Source of the DNA: Paraphysomonas bandaiensis
Taxonomy: Eukaryota > Chrysophyceae
Assembly: GCA_965644295.1 (NCBI GenBank)
Contig: CBFFRP010000127.1
Location: forward strand, 186,001-250,000
Direction: 5' to 3'
Length of the DNA stretch: 64,000 nucleotides
Shown here: piece by piece, positions 34,289-46,559 of the stretch
How the letters are laid out: each line of letters begins with the position of its first letter
Position numbering within the stretch: the stretch's first letter is position 1
The notes under the pieces: model-generated
The model's database searches: none
Seen by the model: only the letters and a program-made list of their open reading frames with translations
Told to the model about the DNA's origin: nothing
Made by a program: the position numbers and the translations under genes

Positions 34289-35869
34289 TCAGCTGATATT
34301 ACTCGAGCTTTCCCGTGTGTTTACTACCATCTTATCTAACACTAAATTGTCCCACCACCAAGTAGAAGAGAACGGACCAGACTCAGCTGGGCATGGTGCT
34401 GAAGTTTTATGCTTCGAGTTCACTTTCTGCTTCTCGGATTTAATTTTCGGCTTCAACGCGGTATGTTTTACAGCTACTTCTCCGTCTTTCTTTCCATAGC
34501 CGTAGAGTGGAGGGCCTGCAGTGTTAACATGGAAGCATGTCTCGAAAGATCTTCCAACTACCCTACACATAACAGATTCAACGGTACTATTCTACACATG
34601 TGTTGAAACAAACAACGCTCACATCTGTCACATGTATACGATATCTTACCTCATGCCAAACTCATCTCTCGCCAACGCAGCCTCAACATCCGAATCGAAT
34701 ATGCCTGGTACTTCCATTCGTTGTCCCCTGCGTTATAAATCCAATTAATTTCAAATGGTCCATGACACAAATATTTCCGAGACTACAAGTATGGTCTATA
34801 TATCTATGTACATCTGGCACATAACCACCTGTATTCTATAACAGCTCTATAGCGTTTTGAGTGCCCCGACACACCAATTACACCTGGAAATTTATTTTTC
34901 GAGGCGGACCCATAAGATTTTGGAGGCTCTACGAACTCTCTGCCTCTGCAGGGTTCTGTCAAGGTTTCTCTCATAGCAAGTACATGTGTGCTTTCAACTT
35001 CTATTGGGCGTACTCCTGATGCAGGCCGGGACATTTTAGCCAGTGGACTTTGTCGCTCACCGAATCGTTTCGTTTCTTTCCTACGACGCTTTGACGTAGA
35101 TCGTGAGCGCACAGTGTCGGATTTATCCGGATCTCTCTGCAATGCATCACGCTTGATGTGTACCGATGCATCGATATCGCATCTACTGCGCACACGTTTT
35201 CGAGTGAATTGTCTAGGCAAAGATGTCATGTCGAATGGCTCTTCTCTTGCGTGTGAAAGCATTATAGCTACTGAGTTCTCAGGGAAGTTAGCTATGGCAG
35301 TGCGATCAACCGGACGTGATTGCTGGAATTCGGGGCTACCTGGAGGGGAAACTGGATGTGTATTGTCCACACTTGGTGATGAGTTTTTCTCATGATGGGA
35401 AGTAATGTTGCTACTACAGCTCACTGTGGTAGTTTCTGTAAAATGACTCGGCTCATCACCCCCCCAGCCGAGATGAAACTCCGTTTCCCACTCGCTGCTG
35501 CGCCCACTATCACTGTCATCGCCTGTAATGACACTCTCCAGGCTGATATCTTTCTGACATGAGGAATGTCTCGCTGAGAGTTGTTCCGTGTCCTGGATGC
35601 TGGGAACAGACTTTGGCCGATATGTTTCCGCACAATCACTGTTGCTGCTAACTGATACAACGATAGGGCTATCTGAGTCATCAGCAGTCAAGTCCACCAT
35701 CTCGGCACCCAGGGGAGTAATTGAAGTGCGAATATGCAGCGGCGAGCGTGCTACACCTGACACCGTATAACATGCGAATTATGCAGGTGTGGTAGCAAGA
35801 CTCACCATTAGGAGTGGAGGGGGTTTGTTTCAGCAAATGCGATATATCTTGTAGCACTCTGACATTCAT
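34289..35869 (-). CDS. AP2-like DNA-binding domain protein
   Basis: Four exons: 35869-35806, 35756-34829, 34727-34650 and 34562-34289; introns of 49, 101 and 87 nt; frame kept. An in-frame ATG at 35902 is an alternative start. The N-terminal two thirds are Ser/Asp-rich and disordered, with a basic cluster (SKRRRKETKRFGER) that may be a nuclear signal. Joined exons give an AP2/ERF-like module: KFPGVIGVSGHSKRYRAVIE, then EVPGIFDSDVEAALARDEFG, then VVGRSFETCFHVN. This matches the three strands and the amphipathic helix (YFDTEEEAARAYD in plants). The likely role is a transcription factor. The domain is cut by two introns, so single-exon searches would miss it. The C-terminal tail is Lys-rich. Confidence 0.75.
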
Positions 35870-36982
35870 ATTATCAGTAAAACATTGGAGAAAGAGACAC
35901 AATACCGAAACTCCTTTTTATTTTTAACAGCTCTTATACAGTTAGGTGGCAATATTTTTATTTTCTCGTTAACGTCCACTATAAATGTAGAGCTCGTGCT
36001 GATAAAATACAAGTAGAATAAAAGAACGTCACGAGATATATGTATCAGATAGCAAAGTCTATGCGAAAATATGTAACATACGTTCACACGATCCTACAAT
36101 ACATTCAATATACACAGAAGAAATTATGTAACGAAATAAAACATGCCATATATAGCGAAATATGGGAAATAAAAGTAGCACTAGCACTTGACAGTTCTGT
36201 CTAAGTCTAACAATATAACATAAAGTGATTCACAACACGACGCATATGAGCGATGAACCTCACACATAAGGCACACATATACATACATAGACATAGCACA
36301 GCACTATCTATGAGAATATACGACTCACCAGCGAGCGATCCCTTTCACATTTCTATACACTACGACACGACAGCAAGGAGAGCCTGTGTCATATTCAGCT
36401 ACTCTAGCCAGACACTTCCCCCCTACAACATGATCGCACACGACAAACATACCGCTCCTTAGACTATCTATCACTGTGTCGCTATCACGCATAACAGACA
36501 ATACACTCACACAAATTCTTTCACTTTCAAGTCACATGATTACTTCAAGTGGATTGTTCTCGTTGTTCTTGTTGTTCCTCTGCTCTGAGTGTGTCGCCAG
36601 GCTCGGCGCTGCTGTCAGCTCAGTCCACATTGAAATTCAAATACATCACTGTGTATACCGGTATACACGGAGTACAGAGAAGCAAGATGTCCAGAAGCTG
36701 TGGATGTGATGGACGATGAATACAGAGAATACCATGGAATACGGGAGATGGATGTTCGAATCCTATGGGATTCCAACTATAGTATGTACTGTATGTGTAT
36801 GTATGTGTATGTTGTGTATGTGTATGTTGTGTATGTGTATGTATAGATAGATATACACGCACTCTGATGTGTTCTTCTACACACACACAGCAAAGCAGCG
36901 CAGAGCACAGCAGAGCCTGAGCACTTGAAGAGTCGAACAGAGATGATGTCAGATATATGTGAGATGATCGACTAAACCAGTC
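35870..36982. promoter_or_regulatory. Divergent gap between AP2-like and FkbM-like genes
   Basis: About 1.1 kb. 36620-36690 contains the palindrome GTATACCGGTATAC; 36780-36850 is a TATG/TGTATG simple repeat; 36880-36920 is CAGAG/CAGC-rich. No supported ORF. Confidence 0.4.
36780..36850. repeat. TGTATG simple repeat
   Basis: Tandem TATGTGTATGT and TGTGTATG units over about 70 bp. Confidence 0.85.
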
Positions 36983-37813
36983 ATGAGAATGATTACATTT
37001 AGTGGTGTATTATTAGCATGTTACGTGTGTGTGCGCATAGGCGCGTATGATAATAATCTTATAGTCCCTGACGAGTCAGTGATATCGAGCATGATTAGAG
37101 GATCATATAAGAGTAAAGAGTTAATCGAGAAAACACTCCGAACACCTCGCTGGAGGAAAATATCACAAGCAAGTGGTAAAGAAGATATTTGGTTATACGA
37201 ACATTACTTTTATGGCATTACGAATGGAGTCATCGTCGAGAGCGGAGCTGGAAACGGTTTCACGGATTCTGTTTCGTACTTTTTCGAAAAGTTTATGGGT
37301 TGGTCCTCAATACTGATTGAGCCAGAAAAGAGATCTTTCAGTCAACTGACGACAAATAGAACAAATTCCATTCGCGCCAATATTGGACTCTGTGACAAGC
37401 CCAGGATGCTGCATTTTTCATCTTCAGTACAACCACATATGCATGGATATGTAGAGCTAATGCCACAGAAGTACAAGCGCAAGTATCACGCAGGTATCAT
37501 CACGGGTGACTTGGAGCCCTCGACCTGTGTACCGTTACAGAGTATAGTAGATCAACTTGGGATCAATAAGATAGATGTATGGGTGCTCGACGTGGAAGGT
37601 GCCGAAGAGGTGGCCCTCAGAGGATTGGACTTCGACAAGGTGAATGTATCGGCGGTGGTTATAGACACAGAATCGACAGACACCCCCAGAGACACTAGAA
37701 AATTAGAATACATGCGTATGAGGGGATTTAGATGCTCCGTTATAAAATTGAATATAGTCTGTTTCAATAAGTCGTTTAGGAGGAATGTGTCAAATAAGCT
37801 GAAGTTCAGCTAG
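36983..37813 (+). CDS. Secreted or lumenal FkbM-type methyltransferase
   Basis: Intronless, 276 residues. A signal peptide-like start (MRMITFSGVLLACYVCVRIG) is followed by a SAM-dependent methyltransferase of the FkbM (Methyltransf_21) type: glycine-rich motif I VIVESGAGNGFTDSVSYFF, then the acidic strand SSILIEPEKRSF, and the family's DVWVLDVEGAEEVALRG and VSAVVIDTES near the end. FkbM relatives in eukaryotes often methylate sugars or other small acceptors in the secretory pathway; the substrate here cannot be told. The signal peptide is inferred from composition. Confidence 0.85.
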   Translation: MRMITFSGVLLACYVCVRIGAYDNNLIVPDESVISSMIRGSYKSKELIEKTLRTPRWRKISQASGKEDIWLYEHYFYGITNGVIVESGAGNGFTDSVSYFFEKFMGWSSILIEPEKRSFSQLTTNRTNSIRANIGLCDKPRMLHFSSSVQPHMHGYVELMPQKYKRKYHAGIITGDLEPSTCVPLQSIVDQLGINKIDVWVLDVEGAEEVALRGLDFDKVNVSAVVIDTESTDTPRDTRKLEYMRMRGFRCSVIKLNIVCFNKSFRRNVSNKLKFS

Positions 37814-38977
37814 AACTACGTGCTTATAAATTGAATTATGCAATAAATAAAAGAACAATACCATAGAGTTCATTATATAGAAGTGATATCGAAATACGAT
37901 CGCTAGATTAATGATTTATTTTATAGTGGATAGGTGTATGGAGAGAATCGACTCTTCGTAGAATAAGTTGAATATCAATATCACCTGATGGTTTGCATGA
38001 AATATTGACTAGTTTACTGATTAAAGATATTGATGTACAGCGGATAGAGTTAAAAAAGTAATATTGGACAGCCAATGGCACAATCAAAATAAATCAGGAC
38101 AGGCAGTGCACATCACCATTTAACCACTTAATAGTTGTTGGAAACACTGATTATACTACAGTATATATAGTATACACATAAGTACATCTACGAATGCTAA
38201 TCATACAAAATAAGCTAAATTACTTTAGCAAATGATTTTAAAGGTTGAAAACAGTATTCTTGTTGAGGAGACCCAAATTTGATAATTAGATTGATAATTA
38301 TTGCATTGATACCTAATTCAAAATATACGCGAAAGTAACCAAACAGTATACTTTCTAAAACGAGTAATGCTACGAATACTACTTTACATGCATATGTATT
38401 TCATCTTTCATGCTCAACGTGGATCATCGGATAAATCGTCTCCGTGCTAAACACAGAGATATATATAAACCCTACGAGTTTACGTATTTCCACTTGGCGG
38501 ATGATACGACGCATGACCATTTGACATAGATATATATTTATCTATAACTAGCACTGCTCGATATATAGCCCCCAATAAATGCCTCAGAGAATGATATCTG
38601 CTCGTTTAGAATTTTGCAGTCCCTCGTTGCAGTGCCACCCTCTCATCGTAATACAGCATCAGGTAAGAGCATATTTTCAACCGATAGGATTAACTTTGTC
38701 TGCTTGCAGTGCTATGCATTGCTGACACAATGCACTCTAACTGTGCTAACGCATATGGGTGGAATCAAGATGTTCATTTACAATGAAGCTAAAATCAGGC
38801 ATTTCTAAATAAAAGTGGCATTTTTTAGGCACAATGTGCTGTGTACGACGTCAGTTAGGCGGCAACTGCTGTATATGTACGACGACAGCGCAGCAGCACA
38901 CTGCAGATCGATCGAGCGATAGATAGATTCGCTAAGTTAAAGTGTGTGGAGTTTAAATAGAAGATTGTTATTGACGA
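37814..38977. other. Gap between FkbM-like and transporter genes
   Basis: An AATAAATAAAAG stretch just after the FkbM stop is a possible polyadenylation signal. The rest is AT-rich. GTATATATAGTATACAC near 38160 and GTACGACG words near 38845-38885 lie upstream of the transporter. No gene. Confidence 0.4.
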
Positions 38978-41432
38978 ATGGATGACCGTTCAGTGGAAGG
39001 ATCTGAAGCGTAAGGATGTGATTTGTGTTAACAGCTGCACATCACCAGTGCTCATATGTGTATCTATTCAGAGGGGCGGATGTGAAAAAGGATAAGATTA
39101 TAAGCACGTTTGAAGTCGAACACAGCAAAGTAGAAGCACCTAAGAAGGAACTAGTTCAGTATGATGTCTTCAAGTGGACGAAGAATCCGACTGCAATTGA
39201 CTATTTGCTTTACATTCCACTGAATGTCGGTCACTACTTCAAGAATCTGTCGGCAGCGTTTGGATGGAAGTTCGTGTTTATTGTGTGCATGGTGTATGGT
39301 GCCCAGCAAGGTTTTTATGTTGCCGTTGCTGGGAGATAGTTGACGTTAACACATACATAGGGCTTGCGAATGCATGGTTTTTTCAAGCACGGGACTATTA
39401 TTGGAAAGATGTTGCAGATATATCCCCAGCAGAGGCACAGGCTAATACTGCGGCTGCACACACACCGTGGAACAGTAAGTAAATATTATTGCCAATGTAC
39501 TGATGGGCTAGATTAGACCCACTATGTGGGCATATGCTCTTCGTGAATATAGTATTTTGTTAAAAAGCTGTCGCAAATGTGATCCTCATCCCGCTACACT
39601 CGCCATATATTGTTCTGGCCCAGTACATATAAATTTTAACCTTGTTTGTAGTAAAGCCACTTTACGGGATGACGTCAGATACAGTGTCTATGTTTGGATA
39701 TGAGCGTACACCGTATATTGCTATCGCAGGAGCAATAGGGACTCTTTGCTTCACAGTCCTTGCCTCGGCACCCCTATCACTTGTATTGGCAGTGATATTT
39801 ATGTTTGGAGTGAATTACTCGGTTGCATCACCTGGTAAGTGGACTTTGATTATATTCATTACCTGTATATACTTTGTAATTGTAAATGTTTACTGTGGAG
39901 TATATGTCATGCCATGAATATATTTTATGTTGACAGCAAGAGTACTGGTGATATATTTGTAGATGTGATGATTGACGCTATTGTGGCGGAGAAATGCAAG
40001 CTTCATCCAGCATTTGCCTCTGATCTTCAGTCCCTATGCTGGGGTGCCATGGCCGCCTTTTCAATTATTGGTTACGCCACATCCGGCCTCATGATAAAAT
40101 ATTTAGGGCCGATTGGAACATTTGGTGTGCTAGTTGCGTCGTCATTACTGATTCTTTTTCCTGCATTGGCTGGCTTCCTTGGAGAACCGAGAAAGTGCGT
40201 GCAATCGCAGGAACCCCGACTTTCGTCGTGTGTAGAAATTGATCTTCGGCGTTTCCGACAACACCGCAACCTATTCTATTTGGCTATTTTTGTCTCCTCT
40301 TGTGCAGTGGCCCTAACTGTCGTCGTGCTGTCAACGAAAGTATGGATATACAGGTTTGTAGCTGTGCTACTGGTTGCAGGATCAGTGTCCACTTCGGTTT
40401 ATATTGCTAATCGTAAGGATCTTCCGGATGTGGCAAACTTAGCGTTACTTATATTTTTACGAGAGAGCCTTACACCAGATATCGAGACAGCTATGTTTTA
40501 TTGGTAAGCTATGCACCGATACTTGAAATGAACAGTAATAGCAGTTACAGGTATACAGATGCAGACAATGGTCCAAAAGTGAGTACTCGTCTACTATATT
40601 CTTTACGCCAACTAATTAATGTTATATACAGTTTGACCCCATATTTATTGGAGTCATTCAGTGCATTGGGTACATCACAATGCTAGTAGGCATAGGAATA
40701 TATAACAAATATTTAAGTACTTGGCCCTATCGGTCCATATTTACATACACTCAGGTTGCGTATTTTTATAGTGGGTATTTATTGCTTTAATTTTGTGTTT
40801 AGATATTGATGTTATTGACTAACTTGATGGATCTCGTTATTGTCTCGCGACTAAACACAAAACTTGGAATACCGGATGAATGCCTAATATTTGGTGACAT
40901 TACCCTTACACCCATGGTAAAAAGATTTTTAATGATGCCAACGTTCGTATTGGCCTCTAAAGTGTGTCCCGATGGAGCGGAGGCGACTATATTTTCAATG
41001 CTTATGGCACTCTCCAACTTTGGGAGTGATGTAGCAATTTATTTCGGCAGTTTTTTGGTTGTCATATTTGGAGTTTCGGATGACAACTACAAGAACTTCA
41101 TTTGGGTTATTTTTGTCAAGTCTCTCTTTAGGCTAGCACCAATCCCTCTTTTCTTTATCCTACTTCCTCAAGGCTCTCCTCAGAAAGATGAGGACTATAA
41201 TGACACGGATTCGAAAACCAGTGGAATAGATTCAGTGATAGATGAAATCGTAGAGGAATCACGAGGTGGTGATTCCGACAAAATTCAGAGTTCACGTAGT
41301 GTAAGTAGTGTTTATGCGGAGGGGGTATATGCAGAGTCCGTGGTTAGCGATACTACTATGTCACCTATTGTACCTGCTGCCGTCGACAAAAATAGGTTGG
41401 CCAGCGCAAATGGAAGTTCTGTTGATGTTTAA
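38978..41432 (+). CDS. Folate-biopterin transporter (BT1 family)
   Basis: A multi-pass plasma-membrane-type transporter of folates and pterins (MFS-related). Exons: 38978-39009, 39072-39310, 39361-39474, 39652-39838, 39937-40503, 40551-40578, 40632-40754 and 40803-41432; sum 1920 nt, 639 residues. Family landmarks follow in order: YGAQQGLANAWFFQARDYYW then KDVADISPAEAQ; the diagnostic IKPLYGMTSDTVSMFGYERT; STGDIFVDVMIDAIVAEK; TPDIETAMFYWYTDADNG; and FVLASKVCPDGAEATIFSML. The C-terminal tail is polar and acidic. Introns are 47-177 nt; exon 6 is only 28 nt. At the fourth donor, GTAAGT at 39835 gives a frameshift, whereas GTGGAC at 39839 keeps frame. Confidence 0.93.
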
Positions 41433-41799
41433 TCGAGAGTGGGACAAAGTGAGAATGTGTTGTATACTTCACGTATATATTTATGTCTTTATTAGAACAT
41501 ACAGTACTGGTGTAAGTGTTCTAGCTTCGCCAAAAAATGTATAAGCACTTCTGTACTGCAATAATAAAAATGCAACGAAATATTATTGACGTTATTAGTC
41601 CCGGAAGTAAACAACTTGTTTCATTGATTTAATGCATTTCAATCAGTAGTATAATGTACTACTATATCAATCAGTAGTATATTTCAGATTACCCAATATT
41701 TTTCCGGAAGTAGAAAAATAGATGCTTATGGTTGGGAGAGTGATTTAGCATTTGCTGTGTGGGAAATTAGCTAGGTTTATACGGATTTATAGAGATATG
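41433..41799. other. 3' flank of the transporter gene
   Basis: GTACTGCAATAATAAAAATG after the stop may be the polyadenylation region. 41640-41690 contains duplicated ATCAGTAGTATA words. Confidence 0.4.
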
Positions 41800-43485
41800 A
41801 GGCTTACGTAACAATTAATTGGCAATTAGTTGGTGACAGATGTCCAACAATAATAATATCAACTATCACTCAAGCATCTAATTATTGCCAATTAATTGCT
41901 AGATTATAGAATAACTTTTTGAACTATAATCTTATCCCAAAGATTATTTTCACGCAGAAACATCAACATTTCAAGGTGTCTAGGTGCCATTCGCCTGCGA
42001 AAATCAGTCAAAACTATCTTATCTCTGCTAAGCAACCTCTCACAAACATTGGTATTGCTATACAAATGCTTTATGTCAACGATATGGTGTTAAACCAGTG
42101 ATACACGTTCCAGCCATAAGGCGACACCTTTCGCTGGACATAACCATTTAAAGGACCACTTCCAGTTAATGCAGCTTGCCACCCTGTTACATAAATCCAT
42201 GTACCTGTCTACCTGTACTGTTGGACACATCACCAGCTCTCTCTCTCTGTCCAACACACTCATAACACCACTGCAGTGTCATACACACACACAGTACACT
42301 CTACCTCCTCCTAAAAAACCCCCAGACAAACTATCTCCTCTCCCTTCGTCCCTGATACCTTGCCGTCATCTTCCTTACACACACTCTCTATGCCTCAGTC
42401 TGTACCCCCCTGCACCAACACAGACACTAACAAGGGCAGCTGAGGACGTCCGAGTGTCTCCTCCAGACCATCATCATCATCACGATCATCTCGTGCATAG
42501 GTCTATCAGAGTACTCGACCTCAGTGACTCTTGTTCTGTTGCGCAGTCTCACTCTCCTCAATCAGATGTTGCCTCTCTTGCACCATCACGCTCCCTCTCG
42601 ACTCCCTGTAGCTGGACACATCGGATGACCCTCACATCCCACCCCTGTACAGCTATACACCCTCTTGCATGTGTTCTCTACCGCTGGCTAAAAGACAGCA
42701 AAAGAGCCGATTTCGACGCTTCTTCACAGTAGGCCATAACCTTTTGCAAGACCTTCATCCACATACCTCCGAGCCACTTGGAACAATGCCTAAAGGAAGG
42801 CCACCAGATTACTGTTTCCCCTAACTGCCATAAGGCTAATAAGTCAGTCCCCGTGAGGTACATAAGGCTATCTATCATATAGCGAGTGGAGTCTCATCCC
42901 AAGAGGAGACCTCCAGATCACACGCGCCGGTGAGTCCCAGGACACACGATCATGGCGAGCCTCATAACACACACTAAGAACGGAAGTGGTTGCACCTTGG
43001 TGCTTGCGGCGACGCACAAGCAGCTTCTGTAGCGTTAAATAGTAGGATAAAAGAGTTTGTATTGATTAGTTACGGGTAGTAGTCTAACTAGTATGACTAG
43101 CATTCTTCTAGCCACTAATTGGTGCAGGCTTTCAACGCCTATTGCTAAATAATCAGACATTCAATATAATAATGATAAGAATGGCTATTAAATGATTCTA
43201 GTCCATTATTGTTGTACACATACTCTACGGTTCCTCTGATAGTGGTACTTAACGGATAACCTTTTAAAACGTCGTTTACACTACTATACTTGAATATTTT
43301 GAAGCAGTTGACTAGCTGTATCTACACGATCGTTGTGAAGGTGCTATATATAATTTTTAGCCAGCCTATTAATTAGCAACGTTTACCGATAATAATTAGT
43401 GAAATTATCACTTTTAAAACCAAAATTAATTTAATTGGCAATTATTGCCAATAAATTGATAACTAATTAATTGTTACACAAGCCT
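41800..43485. mobile_element. Large TIR-bounded segment related to the CAGGG family
   Basis: The left end AGGCTTACGTAACAATTAAT and the right end (reverse complement AGGCTTGTGTAACAATTAAT) are inverted repeats with two mismatches. Both resemble the ends at 10328-10761. A second inverted pair (AATTATTGCCAATTAATTG type) lies just inside. The interior holds a LINE tail (42740-43165) and a low-complexity Ser/Pro-rich ORF (42169-42732) that I do not believe is a host gene. No target duplication found. Confidence 0.5.
42740..43165 (+). mobile_element. LINE 3' end (copy 5)
   Basis: The segment GAGTCTCATCCCAAGAGGAG ... GCGCCGGTGAGTCC corresponds to the minus-strand copy near 61800. The hairpin tail GGTTGCACCTTGGTGCTTGC and the terminus CAACGCCTATTGCTAAATAA follow, nearly identical to copy 1. 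Confidence 0.8.
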
Positions 43486-45755
43486 GCTAGATGTAGCAGA
43501 TATATTCAGGAATAATAATAAGTACTGTTTAGTGTTAACTGCTGAATTCAGAAGGCTTTAGTGCTGAATTATTCTATGGTTGCGCTACTACTTGGAAATG
43601 GAAAATAAATGACCAACAACCATATGGTGAGGCTTCATCACCCATAGCCGTTGCATATAGTCAATCACTTTCAGACTACAGGGTTGCGCAACAACTAATT
43701 TTCGATTATAATTGATGGCGAATTCCTTTCAAATAATAGAAAGTTGTTGATTAACAAGAAGTAGTTAGAATCATATATGTAGCCAACATTGTGCATATGC
43801 ATCGCACTATTATGACAAGAGTATACTATTACAATTATTATTGCATCAAGTTAGTTACAATTTACAAAATAGAGTCTAACACAAAAGTAGCAAAACTCAT
43901 CTCTTATACCGAAGTATCCACTTCCACATCAGGCTAAATTCTACTATAGTTATCACATCGCAGTACTCTATTTAAGCTTTACTACTAATAATAAGTCGGT
44001 GTGATCGTGAAACCTGGTAAAGTGATTTCACCAGGTTTCATGTATGGGTCACAACTGTATAATATATGTTGTGAAAAACAGCTATATTTGAAACCCACTT
44101 TGAGCATCTCTGTTTGAAAATGTGCATCCAAACGAAAAGACTTGACATTTTTTCAAAAATATGGTATGAGGTAATTCCAATCCTTAAATCTACTATACCG
44201 GGAATCGAGACTTTTATAAATTCCAACAGATATTATCTTGAACACGATACATATAAGGCTTAGAAAGAGTCATCAGTGTCGAATCTTTAAATCAACACTG
44301 ATTGGATTATCGTAATAACTTAAATTTTCTGTCGATCACTGGAAAGAGTTACTATTTCACAATTGCTTTTGTACTTCTTGACTCTTCTAGTGAACAAATA
44401 TTCTATATATGTGCAACAAACTGTATTCGCAACAGACAAGTATATGTCGAGCCTTGATTGTTGGTGATATGATGAAGTAGAAACCGACTTTCCCAACAGA
44501 CCTCTAAAGTTGTTGGCAGATCACCAAAGAATATTACTCTTCTAACTAGGCATTGCAGTACGAGTCACGTATTGCCTATATACTACAAATATTGTAGAGC
44601 ATGTCAAAACAATACAAATAGACAAATATTACTTGCTATCGCAGCGTAATTGAGCGTAATAGATTTCACTTAATTCTCAACCTTGTCAAGTACAATTGTA
44701 AGTAGTAAAATATATACCTATGGAATACGTATGGTTCTCTAAGATAGTACTGTAGAATACGTTAAATACAATGTGAAAAACAAAAATACGTAGTCACAGA
44801 TACTATACCGCTATAACTGTGAAACTGAAGTATTGTATCATGACGATTCAAGATACGGAAGTTGAGCAGTGGATGATACGAACGAAATAAATTATCCTGT
44901 TGTTGGCATGTTTTAAATGACAACACACACAATTGTGTATGCAATTTAATAAAAGAGTCTATCTAGTTTGATCACAATAAACTTCTCTAAACGATCTCAA
45001 TTGTGAAAATGACCAATGGTCAATAATCACCAATACGGTGATGCGGTGGAATATATTATCAGCCACCTTCCTATTTTATCAGTGTTTGACAATAGTAGGA
45101 TGGTTGAAACTTTAAAAAATGAACGTTGAACTCATACAATAATGAATTAGTAAAATTATAAAGATTATCACTTAGCTATCAGTATGCACTAGATATATGA
45201 TATATACCACTTCAAAGCTACCAATCATTATTATTATTGACTGTTGCTGGCATTTACTCACTTAGCTAGATCAGCATAGATATACAGTGGCAGTCTGAAT
45301 GCTTCTTTAATGATCTATACCAACACTAATCACATCTTAGATAATCAAAATCTTATACAACCACTATATTTTAGTTGTCTAAGCATCTAAACTATCTTAT
45401 AGCCTATAATTAAATTTCGTATAGTACTATCTCTTAGTAACGCCACATTATGCAAGTAACGGTTACATTTCAGTAACCTTTAAATACAGCTTCTAATTGC
45501 TCTACATCTCTGAATTGAGATTGAAATTGGCTCCTACAACAAACAATACCACAAGAAAAATACTGCCTTCTAGGTGCCCTTTGGACTGTACACTACTACT
45601 ACAAGGATGTAGTACTCATCAATGCTAAAATGACGAAAGGTATAAGAACGATCCAGTAAACACTAAATTCATTATAACAAACGTATTACGTCTATTACAA
45701 TAATGTAACAGTGAAATGGCAAGAAGATATTATGAAAGAGTAAATACAGCATATC
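43486..45755. other. Repeat-rich gap before the RPLP1 gene
   Basis: Contains one CAGGG-type end (from 43679, CAGGGTTGCGCAACAACTAA), a hairpin (GAAACCTGGT paired with ACCAGGTTTC at about 44007-44038) and LTR B copy 2 (about 44715-45036). The rest is AT-rich and without genes. Confidence 0.5.
44715..45036 (+). mobile_element. Solo LTR family B (copy 2)
   Basis: Reverse-complement relative of 33504-33837, with shared blocks such as TCTCTAAGATAGT, CAACTTCCGTATCTTG (as its reverse) and GACCAATGGTCAATAATCA near the end. Exact ends are uncertain. Confidence 0.65.
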
Positions 45756-46180
45756 TTAATAATCCCCTCCTCCACCACCGAACATATCCATACCACCTTC
45801 AAGAGCATCAACCTCTTCCTCTACAGGGGCAGCAGCTTTAGGGGCATCTGCAGCAGGTGCATCACCACCAGCAGCAGGGGCTATATATAAGTGTAAGCAT
45901 TTATCATTTTAGTAATACAAAATATTTTACCAGCAGCTACGGCAACAGCAACTCCACCAGCAGCAGCGGGGGATGGAAGGAGTTCCTTAATTCCACCAGC
46001 CTTTTCGACGACACCGGCAAAAAGAGGAGCCCAGTAAGGGGCAACAGAGTTTCCAGTTCCATCCAACAGAGAGTTGATGTTCTCAGCAGTGACATCAACA
46101 CCGCCATCGGCGCAAATAATAGCCGCCAAACTGACAGCGAATTGATCTTTGTCGGCACCTGTGTATGCGAGTTCTGCCAT
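45756..46180 (-). CDS. RPLP1: Ribosomal stalk protein P1
   Basis: 60S acidic stalk protein that recruits translation factors. Exons 46180-45931 and 45880-45756, separated by a 50-nt intron. The N-terminal helical domain (MAELAYTGADKDQFAVSLAA, VTAENINSLLDGTG, WAPLFAGVVEKAGGIKELL) is typical of P1. An Ala/Pro hinge follows, then an acidic stretch and the conserved end GGMDMFGGGGDY, which replaces the usual MGFGLFD. The intron splits the Ala-rich hinge. Confidence 0.96.
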
Positions 46181-46559
46181 TTCACACTATAGAATCCTGG
46201 ATGATAGTGTCTGATTACCTGGACGCTAATTGCATACGACTCCCTCCTCAGCACAGTGAAATACATAAATACAGACACCCTCCTCTTGTAATTTTATTGG
46301 TCACAAGCCGCTAAGCTGATCTTAAAGAGATTTCAGTTTTAATTTGATTCTCTTTACTATATGTACTGTATTTCTCTCCTGTATACCAGTACTACAAGAA
46401 GCATAGAAGGTGTGTAGAAAAAGAGACGAAGAGAAGAACAGACAGACGAGCGAAGTGAGCGAGCGATCTCTGCTGAAGTGAAGAGATCTCTTACGTATGT
46501 ATATATATGCATGTATATGTAGAGGCCTGTAGATATATGGTGCTCTAAGAAACAGATAG
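46181..46559. promoter_or_regulatory. Divergent region, RPLP1 / orphan gene
   Basis: 379 bp between the two start codons. TATATATGCATGTATATGTA near 46500 lies just upstream of the + gene. The promoter role is inferred from position. Confidence 0.4.

Noticed and set aside
36735-36780. A tRNA-like B-box word (GTTCGAATCC)
   Set aside because: The bases around it do not form a T-arm or acceptor stem.
42169-42732. A 187-residue Ser/Pro/His-rich ORF
   Set aside because: Low complexity, inside a repeat segment and running into a LINE tail; no domain.
45881-46278. A longer overlapping minus-strand ORF at the RPLP1 locus
   Set aside because: It is the other frame of the P1 gene; the P1 frame has conserved domains at both ends and correct splicing.
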